DNA of 64,000 bases from an uncultured Prevotellaceae bacterium. Its GTDB lineage: Bacteria; Bacteroidota; Bacteroidia; Bacteroidales; Bacteroidaceae. This document shows, one piece after another, positions 54,232-61,660 of this stretch. The notes beneath the pieces were generated by a model. It saw only the letters and a list, made by a program, of their open reading frames with translations, did not search any database and was not told where the DNA came from. Within the stretch, counting starts at the first letter, position 1. Every line of letters begins with the position of its first letter. Where the stretch lies: positions 62,001 through 126,000 of the forward strand of contig OMZE01000002.1 in the NCBI GenBank assembly GCA_900315455.1, in the 5' to 3' direction. Position numbers and translations under genes: made by a program.

Positions 54232-54272
54232 ATCAACGGATAATTCGGTAGATAATAGGGGAATCCCCTACC

Positions 54273-55799
54273 CTATTTCGAGTAACACTCGAAGATGTTG
54301 TCGAGTATCGGTTTCGACATTTTGGGAGTAAACAAACTGACAATCCACACCACAGGGAACCCGCCCAACATGGCAATGGCGCCACAGTTGATGGGGTTGA
54401 TGGGATTGCCAATGAGCATATTGACGACAGTGAGTCCTACCCCCCATACGAAACAAGCCCATACCGAGGCTGTGGTAACACCTCTCCAATAGAGTCCGAG
54501 CATGAAGGGTGCGAGGAACGCGCCTGCCAATGCACCCCATGAGATACCCATGAGTTGGGCAATGAAGGTAGGCGGATTGAGGGCTATGAGCAGAGAAATG
54601 ACGATGAAGAAGACAATGAGCACCCTCATCACCACCACTTTGCGGCGTTCCACTTTCTCCGACACCTCGTCGTCGATACTTCCCTCAACAACCTCTCCCG
54701 GCAATGATTTCTTGTCACGGTAAATCAAGTCGAGCGTCATCGTCGAAGATGAGGTGAGCACCAGTGACGCCAATGTCGACATAGAGGCGGAGAGCACCAG
54801 TAGCACCACGAGTGCGATAATGACATCGGGCAAGGTGACGAGCATCGAAGGGACGATGGAATCGAAGTCGAGTTTCCCGCTGGGCAATGTCGGTGGTGTG
54901 CCGAACAGGCGTCCGAATCCCCCGAGGAAATAACAACCACCGGCCACGATGAATGCGAAAACAGTAGAGATGACCGTTCCGCGACGGATAGCCTTCTCAT
55001 CGGTGATGGAATAGAACTTACCTACCATCTGAGGCAGTCCCCATGTACCCAACGACGTGAGCACCACCACACCGAGCAAGTTCCATGGGTCGGGACCGAA
55101 GAGCGAGGCAAACCCGCCATTCTCCGAGGGATTGGCGTCGGCAGGCATCTCTGCCAGGCGGTTGACCGCCGCAGTGAGTCCACCCTGCGTGTTGAGCACA
55201 GCGAGGATGACCACAACAATGCCGAACAGCATGATGATACCCTGAATGAAATCGTTCATGGCAGTGGCTTTGTATCCCCCAAGAATGACATAGACCGCAG
55301 TGAGAATGGCCATAATAACCACACAGTATTCATATGAAACACCGAATCCCATCTCGAAAAGTGTGGAAATACCCTTGTATACTCCCGCTGTATATGGAAT
55401 GAGGAAGACGAAAGCGATGACACTTGCCGTGACCCTCAAACCTTGACTCTGAAAACGTGTGCCGAAGAAATCAGGCATGGTGCGGCTCTCGATGTGCTGC
55501 GTCATGAGTTTTGTACGTCTACCGAGGACTATCCATGCCAACAGCGACCCTATCACCGCATTGCCGATGCCAATCCAAGCGGAACTGAGACCATATTTCC
55601 AGCCAAACTGTCCGGCATAGCCCACAAAGACTACAGCCGAGAAATACGAAGTGCCAAAAGCGAAAGCCGTGAGCCACGGACCGACAGTTCTGCCGCCGAG
55701 CACAAAGCCATCAACCGACTTGGCCTGTTTGCGAGAAAAAATTCCCACGAAGACCATCAGTCCCACAAAGAGAATGGTAAAAAGGATTTTGATGAACAT
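54273..55799 (-). CDS. Sodium:solute symporter family protein (PutP-like)
   Basis: 508 residues from ATG 55799; the longer frame overlaps the preceding gap with no conserved residues. About 13 membrane segments. Blocks WLTAFAFGTSYFSAVVFVGY and GWKYGLSSAWIGIGNAVIGS near 40-80, GGYKATAMNDFIQGIIML near 185 (SSS signature region) and GLPQMVGKFYSI near 265 suggest a proline-like or related substrate. Same strand as and 36 bases after the porin gene. Confidence 0.85.
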   Translation of the reverse strand: MFIKILFTILFVGLMVFVGIFSRKQAKSVDGFVLGGRTVGPWLTAFAFGTSYFSAVVFVGYAGQFGWKYGLSSAWIGIGNAVIGSLLAWIVLGRRTKLMTQHIESRTMPDFFGTRFQSQGLRVTASVIAFVFLIPYTAGVYKGISTLFEMGFGVSYEYCVVIMAILTAVYVILGGYKATAMNDFIQGIIMLFGIVVVILAVLNTQGGLTAAVNRLAEMPADANPSENGGFASLFGPDPWNLLGVVVLTSLGTWGLPQMVGKFYSITDEKAIRRGTVISTVFAFIVAGGCYFLGGFGRLFGTPPTLPSGKLDFDSIVPSMLVTLPDVIIALVVLLVLSASMSTLASLVLTSSSTMTLDLIYRDKKSLPGEVVEGSIDDEVSEKVERRKVVVMRVLIVFFIVISLLIALNPPTFIAQLMGISWGALAGAFLAPFMLGLYWRGVTTASVWACFVWGVGLTVVNMLIGNPINPINCGAIAMLGGFPVVWIVSLFTPKMSKPILDNIFECYSK

Positions 55800-55834
55800 C
55801 TTATTAATAGTTTTGTTGATTGATTCATAAAAGG

Positions 55835-56899
55835 TCAGAACGCCACCTGCACCTGTGCTTGCAGCCAATTGTAATCATCCTGGAAGTCGCTGAAGGTACG
55901 AGTGTATTGCAATTGAAGCCTGCATTTCTTAAAGAACCAGTATTGCACGCCTGCGGTGAGTTGAGTCTGGGCATAGTCCATTTCGGTATTTCGGTCGAAA
56001 TAGTCGGCAGAAGCCACCACATCCCATCCTTTTCCCAGAGCGACACAACCGGTGACGTAACCGCCATGGCTCTTCACCTCACCGTCCTTGCCCGCCATAT
56101 ACTCACCACGAATGCTGATGCCACCACTGGCCGACTGTTTGCCTGCCTCGGTAGGTTGTTTCCATTCTGCTCCGATACTCACACGGTCGCGCGTATAGTC
56201 GTCGCCAACCTTCACATCAGGATTCCATGCAGCCTCGCCCACGGCATGTCCCTTGCCTTTCTGCACCGAACCCACGATGCGGAAATGCTCGATGGGACGG
56301 AAATCAAGTTTGGCAATAAGGTCTTTGTAGTTGTTGCCGTCGCGCCTGTTTATACCCTGTCCGTTCATCACTGCCAATTCATATAGCAGATGATTATTGA
56401 AGAGCGAGCCATAGGCCATCAATCCCATGTCACGGCCATAGTTGACGCCATTCAGAGGGTCGGGGCCTTCTCCAGCGAGAAAAAGGGCTGCTTGTGAATA
56501 GACATCTACCAGTTCGAGCATCGTGGGCGACAGCGGATTCTCCATCGAGAAACTGTGCTTGAACTGGCCCAGACGCACGGTAAGCGCATTGTCATTGGAG
56601 ATGCGGTAGTCGGTATAGAATTCCTGCACTACACTCGAGAAGTCGTGCATGAAGAGGAACGACCACCTGTCGGTGATTCTTGCCTTAGCCCAGAAGAGCG
56701 TGCGTTTCAGGTTGAAGTCATTCACTTGTTTTCCATTGGCATCTTGCCAGGAATAACCTGCCTGTGCATATCCGTGCAACTCTATCCTATCGGTCAACTC
56801 TTTCAACCAATCCACTTTCTTGGTTTCAGACTGGGCGTATGTTGTCATCGAAAACAACATCATAAAAGAAAGGATGCACATGACAACCTTTTGAATCAT
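55835..56899 (-). CDS. OprP/OprO-like outer-membrane porin
   Basis: 354 residues from ATG 56899, signal peptide (CILSFMMLFSMTTYAQ). HGYAQAGYSWQDAN, WAKARITDRWSFLFMHDFSS, VRLGQFKHSFSMENPLSPT and WFFKKCRLQLQYTRTFSD belong to the phosphate-selective porin O/P family, common in Bacteroidales. ATGs at 56941 and 57001 would lose the clean signal peptide. Probably an anion-permeable channel; true substrate unknown. Confidence 0.85.
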   Translation of the reverse strand: MIQKVVMCILSFMMLFSMTTYAQSETKKVDWLKELTDRIELHGYAQAGYSWQDANGKQVNDFNLKRTLFWAKARITDRWSFLFMHDFSSVVQEFYTDYRISNDNALTVRLGQFKHSFSMENPLSPTMLELVDVYSQAALFLAGEGPDPLNGVNYGRDMGLMAYGSLFNNHLLYELAVMNGQGINRRDGNNYKDLIAKLDFRPIEHFRIVGSVQKGKGHAVGEAAWNPDVKVGDDYTRDRVSIGAEWKQPTEAGKQSASGGISIRGEYMAGKDGEVKSHGGYVTGCVALGKGWDVVASADYFDRNTEMDYAQTQLTAGVQYWFFKKCRLQLQYTRTFSDFQDDYNWLQAQVQVAF

Positions 56900-57072
56900 T
56901 GTCGTGTGTAGTTTTTTTCCCAATGAGTAAAATCTTGCCATTATGGTATAATATAGTTTGAATAATCCGTGCGTTTGTGATTGCCAAATCATTTCCAACA
57001 ATCATATTCCGACACACTTGTCTGTTTATATTCAGGACACATCACAAGAAACGTCATTCTTGCAAACGGATG

Positions 57073-57080
57073 CAAAGGTA
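57073..57080 (-). promoter_or_regulatory. Candidate -7 element for the porin/symporter operon
   Basis: TACCTTTG on the minus strand. No clear -33 box at standard spacing. The rest of 56900-57260 shows nothing else I can support. Confidence 0.45.
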
Positions 57081-57269
57081 AGCAAAATAATTACAAAATA
57101 TCATTTTCGTAGAGAAAAATCTCTCAAAATGACAAAATTTTCTTCAAAACGGCAACAATTTCGATTTTTCACGGGTTGAAGAAAGGCATTATGTAAAAAG
57201 GAAAATCATCATGTGAAGCATGGAAAAAAGGACGTTTTTGCTATTTTTCAGAAAAATTTCGCTTAAAAG

Positions 57270-57301
57270 TTTGGAGTTGTCATCGAAAGTATATACCTTT
57301 G
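57270..57301 (+). promoter_or_regulatory. Promoter of tRNA-Pro
   Basis: TTTG at 57270-57273 and TACCTTTG at 57294-57301, 20 bases apart, 12 bases before the tRNA. Confidence 0.8.
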
Positions 57302-57312
57302 CATCGCAAAAT

Positions 57313-57385
57313 CGGGATTTAGCGCAGTTGGTAGCGCACACGTCTGGGGGGCGCGAGGTCGCTGGTTCGAGTCCAGTAATCCCGA
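57313..57385 (+). tRNA. tRNA-Pro (anticodon GGG)
   Basis: Seven-pair acceptor stem CGGGATT/AATCCCG, D stem GCGC/GCGC, T arm with TTCGAGT loop, and anticodon loop CTGGGGG with GGG at 57346-57348. The anticodon stem CACGT/GCGCG has one A-C mismatch (positions 28 and 42) and a T-G pair. CCA is not encoded. A tyrosine recombinase gene begins 177 bases downstream, so the 3' end of this tRNA is the likely attachment site of the element that follows. Confidence 0.92.
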
Positions 57386-57388
57386 CCT

Positions 57389-57429
57389 AGTGGTAAGAGG
57401 TTGATTTTCAACAACTTACCACTTTTTTT
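57389..57429 (+). terminator. Intrinsic terminator after tRNA-Pro
   Basis: AGTGGTAAG (57389-57397) and CTTACCACT (57415-57423), nine base pairs with an inner GTTGA/TCAAC stem, followed by seven T. If the junction lies in the tRNA, this terminator belongs to the integrated element. Confidence 0.85.
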
Positions 57430-57561
57430 ATTTCCTCCTTTTCGCGTATTCGGCATTAAAAAAAAACGGCAGGCTTGCACAAAGTGGCATTTTTTACCCC
57501 TTTTTGGCACCCAATCCGTGCGAATTCCGTGCACACTGCCGTTGCTTAATTCCGAATAATC

Positions 57562-58788
57562 ATGGCAAACGTATCATTCTACCTCGACAGAAGGCGTGTC
57601 CGTCAGGACGGTACCATGCCTCTGCGGATGACGATCCGATTTAATAATAAGGTGGTGATGGTCGCCACCGACGTACGCATTACACCGGAGCAGTGGCACC
57701 CTACCCTTTCAAGGGTCGTTGGCCACCCACGGCGTAAGCAAATGAACTCCTACCTTGATACTATAAGATTGAATGCGGAACAGACTATGCGTGACCTCGT
57801 CATAGAGGGGGCGGAGCTCACACCACGCCTGGTGCGCTCACGTATTGTCTCAATGAACAAGGCTGGCAATTCCAATCCCTCTTTCTATGAGTTATTCCAA
57901 CAGGTGTCTGAAGACGAGAGGTGCAAGGAGCGCACCCATGAGATTTACCGGGCAACGCTGAGGAAAATCAAGTTGTACGCTGACAGCCTTAAAATCGACC
58001 CCAACATATGGATGTTCGAAGACATCACCAGGTCGTGGCTGACGGACTTCGACACTTGGCTCATGGACTGCTCCCCTTCAAAGAATGCCCGCAACATCCA
58101 CCTGCGGAACATCAGGCACGTCTGCAACGTGGCCGTAGCCAAACACATCACCACCTTCTATGATTTCCGCGGGATCTCCTTTAAAGGCGTCCCGACGGTC
58201 AAAAGGTCGCTCTCGGTTGAAAAGTTGCGCCAGTTATTCAGCCTCCCGGTAGAGCCCCACCAACGGAAATACCTCGATTGCTTCAAACTGATATTCACTT
58301 TAATTGGCATAAACACCATCGACCTCTGCCACCTGAGGAAGAGCGACGTAGTAGAAGGACGCATAGAATATAAGCGTTCAAAGACTGGACGTGACTATTC
58401 CATTCTGATAGAGCCAGAGGCGAAGGAGTTGATTGACAAGTATGCAGGGGAAGGCGAATGGCTGCTCAACGTCCTTGACCGCTATACCAACTTCAAGGAT
58501 TTTGCCCACCGACTGAACGAGAACCTTCAGAAGATGGGAAGCGTGGAGGTCGGCAAGCATGGGAAGAAGACCCGTGAGCCGTTGTTCCCTTCGCTTACTA
58601 CCTATTGGGCACGACACTCCTGGGCCACCATTGCCGCCTCGCTCGATATACCGAACGAGACCATCGCTGCTGCACTCGGGCATGGCTACGGCAACCGCAT
58701 CACCGCCATATACATCGACTTTGACCGGGATAAGATTGACAAGGCGAACAGGAAAGTGCTCGACTGGGTCTTCTACGGTAAGAAATAA
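57562..58788 (+). CDS. Tyrosine recombinase (prophage integrase)
   Basis: 408 residues. N-terminal arm-type domain and SAM-like core-binding domain, then a catalytic domain with Arg259 (HLRKSD), Lys274 (KRSKTG), Arg351-His352 (YWARHSW), His374 (LGHG) and nucleophile Tyr384 (TAIYIDF). The first residue of the second HxxR box is Tyr. Bacteroidota phage/ICE-type integrase. Directly downstream of tRNA-Pro and facing away from the leftward phage genes. The 130 bases before it contain CCGTGCG/CCGTGCA direct repeats and an AACGGCAG/CTGCCGTT inverted repeat that may be arm-binding sites. Confidence 0.93.
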   Translation: MANVSFYLDRRRVRQDGTMPLRMTIRFNNKVVMVATDVRITPEQWHPTLSRVVGHPRRKQMNSYLDTIRLNAEQTMRDLVIEGAELTPRLVRSRIVSMNKAGNSNPSFYELFQQVSEDERCKERTHEIYRATLRKIKLYADSLKIDPNIWMFEDITRSWLTDFDTWLMDCSPSKNARNIHLRNIRHVCNVAVAKHITTFYDFRGISFKGVPTVKRSLSVEKLRQLFSLPVEPHQRKYLDCFKLIFTLIGINTIDLCHLRKSDVVEGRIEYKRSKTGRDYSILIEPEAKELIDKYAGEGEWLLNVLDRYTNFKDFAHRLNENLQKMGSVEVGKHGKKTREPLFPSLTTYWARHSWATIAASLDIPNETIAAALGHGYGNRITAIYIDFDRDKIDKANRKVLDWVFYGKK

Positions 58789-58790
58789 AA

Positions 58791-58818
58791 ATCGCCCTGT
58801 CCTCGCGGATGGGGCGAT
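58791..58818. terminator. Hairpin between integrase and lysis genes
   Basis: ATCGCCC (58791-58797) and GGGCGAT (58812-58818) form a seven-base-pair stem with a 14-base loop between convergent genes. No T-run. Confidence 0.4.
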
Positions 58819-58883
58819 ACGATCAGCGTTCTAATCATACTAATACCTAAAACTGAAAGATATGAAAACAATTGAGCTCGCTG

Positions 58884-59405
58884 CTATATCTTCTTTGATT
58901 TCCACAACCATATGGCTAACGCTACCATAAGTAGCAGAAATGTGATTTTCTCCTTCCACGAGGTTTTTTCCAGTACTTTCACGGTTGTCTTATCCCGCTG
59001 ACTGTCTATTACCTTACGTAAACTATCGTTCTCTGCTTTGTAGTATGCGGAACTATCATTGTGGCTCTCGTTGTGCTGCGACTGCTCCAATTCGTGTATT
59101 TTCTGCCATAGCCTGTCCCATTCCCTTTGGCTGATGGTGTCGCCTTGCTCGTTGAGCACTATCACTTTTTCCTTCTCATGATGGATGGTGTCGTGCGTTG
59201 CGACAATCTTCCAGTCAACCACAGTGTCTTTCTGCACACGGATTTCCCTTATCGTGTCCGAGTGGCTAACAGTAAGCGTGTCATGGACGTATATGTACTC
59301 CGTGACTGTCTTTTTTGCCGAGCATGAGCAGAGGAAAAGCAGCGAGAGTATCACTACGACGACTGCTACCGCCATGCCCGTTTCCTGTTTCCTCGTCGGT
59401 TTCAT
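58884..59405 (-). CDS. Candidate unimolecular spanin (lysis protein)
   Basis: 173 residues from ATG 59405 with a good ribosome-binding site (GAGGAGG nine bases upstream). N-terminal lipoprotein signal with lipobox LCSC (Cys28), a long charged helical region with HDTL/HDTI repeats and coiled-coil character (about 80-140), and a C-terminal membrane segment (ITFLLLMVALAIWLWKS). A lipid anchor at one end and an inner-membrane helix at the other is the unimolecular spanin layout that joins inner and outer membranes at lysis. It overlaps the preceding gene by four bases. Family recognition by sequence is weak; the topology and position carry the call. Confidence 0.65.
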   Translation of the reverse strand: MKPTRKQETGMAVAVVVVILSLLFLCSCSAKKTVTEYIYVHDTLTVSHSDTIREIRVQKDTVVDWKIVATHDTIHHEKEKVIVLNEQGDTISQREWDRLWQKIHELEQSQHNESHNDSSAYYKAENDSLRKVIDSQRDKTTVKVLEKTSWKEKITFLLLMVALAIWLWKSKKI

Positions 59406-59902
59406 ACCTTGTACCTCCTCGTTATAGTATATGTCATCTTCTCGCCCAGTTTCCAGGCGGGAAGGAAGTACTGTTTCATCAGGAGTTCCCATGCCTTTTG
59501 GGAACTGGTCACCTTGCCCTTTACGGTGTTGTACCCCACGATGATGCACCCCGCCGATGAGTTGGCACTGCTCCCCCTGTGGATGAGGATTCCTTCAAAG
59601 CCCGGCACTTTCTGAAGTCTCGGCATCCTTCCCTTGCAGTATTTCTTGTAATACTCCATCTGACTGAACTTTGGGCTGATGACGTTCATCGTCAAGTCAT
59701 ACGTCCCAACCGGTATGGCCGTCTGCTTCCTAACCTTTATCTTGGCTATCTCCTTGTCGGTCATCCCCTGATATAGCCCCCGGTCGTAGTCCTCAACGGA
59801 GTCGCAAACATACTCCCCGTTGACGTAGATGTGGCTGATGGTGTAACCCGGAGACGTACCAGTACCCTTCGTCGTGAATATCCTTACTTGCTCGATTTTC
59901 AT
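59402..59902 (-). CDS. DUF5675-family protein, putative phage endolysin
   Basis: 166 residues from ATG 59902. KQTAIPVGTYDLTMN, PRLQKVPGFEGILIHRGSSA and SSAGCIIVG match DUF5675, whose H-x-G and S-x-GC pattern resembles L,D-transpeptidase-type catalytic sites (His and Cys). In phages it is regularly found between holin and spanin-like genes, so a cell-wall-acting lysis enzyme is likely. AAGGAG lies just upstream of the ATG and the start overlaps the holin stop. Confidence 0.75.
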   Translation of the reverse strand: MKIEQVRIFTTKGTGTSPGYTISHIYVNGEYVCDSVEDYDRGLYQGMTDKEIAKIKVRKQTAIPVGTYDLTMNVISPKFSQMEYYKKYCKGRMPRLQKVPGFEGILIHRGSSANSSAGCIIVGYNTVKGKVTSSQKAWELLMKQYFLPAWKLGEKMTYTITRRYKV

Positions 59903-60396
59903 CACTCCTTGTTTTTGGATTTGCTATGTAGGTCTTTTCCCAACTCCTCTATGACTTCGGGGGCTGGCACTTCACCCTTCTTCATTGCCTCTACAATCTT
60001 CAGCAGCGACCTCGCCATCCGCTCTGCTTTGGTTATGTCGCTATGTGTCTTCTCATCTGCTTTCTCCCTCACGGAAAGAAACTCAACGAAGCACCAGAAG
60101 ATACCGACAAGCAATGTCACCAACGGAAGGTTGTAAACCATCTCCCAGCCGAACCAAAGATACAACTTGCTTAGATGAACCAACAAGTCAATGCCGCTTG
60201 CTATCAAGATTGTGCCTTGATACAAGCAGAATTTGTACCCCGTTCTTTTGAGTGCCTCGCTTCGCCTTGCATCTCCCCTCAGGTGTGCCTTGTAGAGTCC
60301 AGCCCCCAAATCTACCATCATAGCCATTAACACTATCAGTGCCACCACTGACACCATCATCATCATCACTTTCGTCCCTGCCAGTAATTCAATCAT
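59902..60396 (-). CDS. Phage holin-family protein
   Basis: 164 residues. Three to four membrane segments (VMMMMVSVVALIVLMAMMV; YQGTILIASGIDLLVHLS; MVYNLPLVTLLVGIFWCFVE) and a charged C-terminal tail (RMARSLLKIVEAMKKGEV), like toxin-secretion/phage-lysis holins. Ribosome-binding site AAAGGA just upstream. Followed directly by the DUF5675 gene, a typical lysis order. Confidence 0.8.
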   Translation of the reverse strand: MIELLAGTKVMMMMVSVVALIVLMAMMVDLGAGLYKAHLRGDARRSEALKRTGYKFCLYQGTILIASGIDLLVHLSKLYLWFGWEMVYNLPLVTLLVGIFWCFVEFLSVREKADEKTHSDITKAERMARSLLKIVEAMKKGEVPAPEVIEELGKDLHSKSKNKE

Positions 60397-60410
60397 TTTC
60401 CTTTATCTCC

Positions 60411-60476
60411 TCAATCTTTATAAACTTCAATTTCAACCGGGTCAATGTCAATTATATCATCGTCATCTTCCATCAT
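60411..60476 (-). CDS. 21-codon acidic mini-ORF
   Basis: Starts at an ATG that overlaps the stop of the C10 protease gene (ATGA) and is preceded by AAAGGAG. Encodes MMEDDDDIIDIDPVEIEVYK plus Asp. It ends 15 bases before the holin start. Too short to recognise; the ribosome-binding site and overlap favour real translation, if only to couple the holin to the protease gene. Confidence 0.4.
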   Translation of the reverse strand: MMEDDDDIIDIDPVEIEVYKD

Positions 60477-61660
60477 AGTTGCTCCTTTCCTAAAACCACG
60501 TTGACTTCCTTACTAACGTCATTTATATCGACCTTGCCGTCGGAGTTGATGTCCGAAGCACGGTCGTATTCCCCTGAGTTTGCTACGTTGACCATTTTCG
60601 TCACGTCGCTCATGTTGATACGCCCGTCGCCATTCACGTCACCTAAGAGGTATGGAGTTAGCCCGACGATGGCGTTCTTGCTTGTATTGAAGTTATGCGT
60701 GGTAGGTGTCAATGCAGTCAGTTTGAACCAGCCGTTCCCGTCTCCGTCCCACCCGAAGTTAAAGTGAAACATATCGTCACTTGAGCGGTAGCCATCGCAC
60801 ACAAAACAGTGGCATTCGTTTGCTCCACTCCCGCACATGATGACTGGGTTGCCTTTTTGCAACTCTGCGATAATTTCGGCTTTCAGTGTGGCATTGCTCA
60901 AGTTTTGCAACCGCCTTGCATCTCCAAGTCCAAAGAAATCCCTCAATGCTGGTGCTACGTTTGCCATCGGGGCAGAGGTTGCGGAATAGCCGTAATCTGC
61001 TTGTACTGACCTACCGCAATACTCCATCAACTTCGCCACTGCTGCCTTGCCTTTGGTGGTGGTGGGTTTTGCATCAGTCATATTCTCCCAATCAAACATC
61101 TCCATCGATGGCATGGCGGTAACGGAATACTTGTACTTGGTGGTGGTATAGGCTTTGGTCGGGAGACACCCCCTGCGATACCCCTTTTTGGCAAGATAAT
61201 ATAACACCATCCCAATAGCGGTTGCTACGCATCCCGTGCAACAGTAGCATAACGCACCTGCCTTTGTTGGATGAGGGAACTTGAGGTTCTGCCAATAGGG
61301 TGCTTTCTGCCCCCACTTTATTCCCCCCAACAACGGTTCGATGTTAATGGCGGTAGGTGCGTTCGTTGGTGCTTTGGCAACGACATTTTCCTCGCTGACT
61401 GACGCAGTCATCTCGTCGGCATACTCGTTCAGCCACCATTTCAGTTCGGTTGTTTCTTTTCCACTTTCGTACTCTGCCAATACAGGCGGCAAATCATCCC
61501 TGTTAGGAGCGATAATGGTTGTACCGAAATTGTCAAAGACGTAGAGTTTGCTACGCAATGTTTTGAGGAGCGTGGGCGGCTTTTTCGCCACCCTGAACGC
61601 TCCCGTGCCCTTTGTTTCAAGGATTCGCTGCAATGCTTGCTCTGACGATAGTTTCATCAT
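60473..61660 (-). CDS. C10-family (streptopain-like) cysteine protease with dockerin-like repeats
   Basis: 395 residues. A propeptide-like segment (about 1-100, with YVFDNFGTTIIAPN and PVLAEYESG) precedes the protease domain: catalytic Cys144 in CTGCVATAIG, His284 in NECHCFVCDGY, and FNFGWDGDGNGW near 300 in place of the usual NWGWGG. Residues 339-395 hold two dockerin-type calcium motifs (DVNGDGRINMSDV, DINSDGKVDINDV). There is no signal peptide, unlike secreted host C10 proteases. It sits in the prophage between the tail protein gene (four-base overlap) and the mini-ORF/holin. It may be released at lysis or be carried on the virion. Confidence 0.85.
   Translation of the reverse strand: MMKLSSEQALQRILETKGTGAFRVAKKPPTLLKTLRSKLYVFDNFGTTIIAPNRDDLPPVLAEYESGKETTELKWWLNEYADEMTASVSEENVVAKAPTNAPTAINIEPLLGGIKWGQKAPYWQNLKFPHPTKAGALCYCCTGCVATAIGMVLYYLAKKGYRRGCLPTKAYTTTKYKYSVTAMPSMEMFDWENMTDAKPTTTKGKAAVAKLMEYCGRSVQADYGYSATSAPMANVAPALRDFFGLGDARRLQNLSNATLKAEIIAELQKGNPVIMCGSGANECHCFVCDGYRSSDDMFHFNFGWDGDGNGWFKLTALTPTTHNFNTSKNAIVGLTPYLLGDVNGDGRINMSDVTKMVNVANSGEYDRASDINSDGKVDINDVSKEVNVVLGKEQL

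Noticed and set aside
54256..54270. TAGGGGAATCCCCTA palindrome as an operator or terminator
   Set aside because: Short, abuts the stop codon of the symporter gene and is not followed by a T-run; no partner copy was found.
58861..58929. A 22-codon plus-strand frame (MKTIELAAISSLISTTIWLT) after the integrase
   Set aside because: It overlaps the end of the spanin gene on the other strand, lacks a ribosome-binding site and has no independent support.
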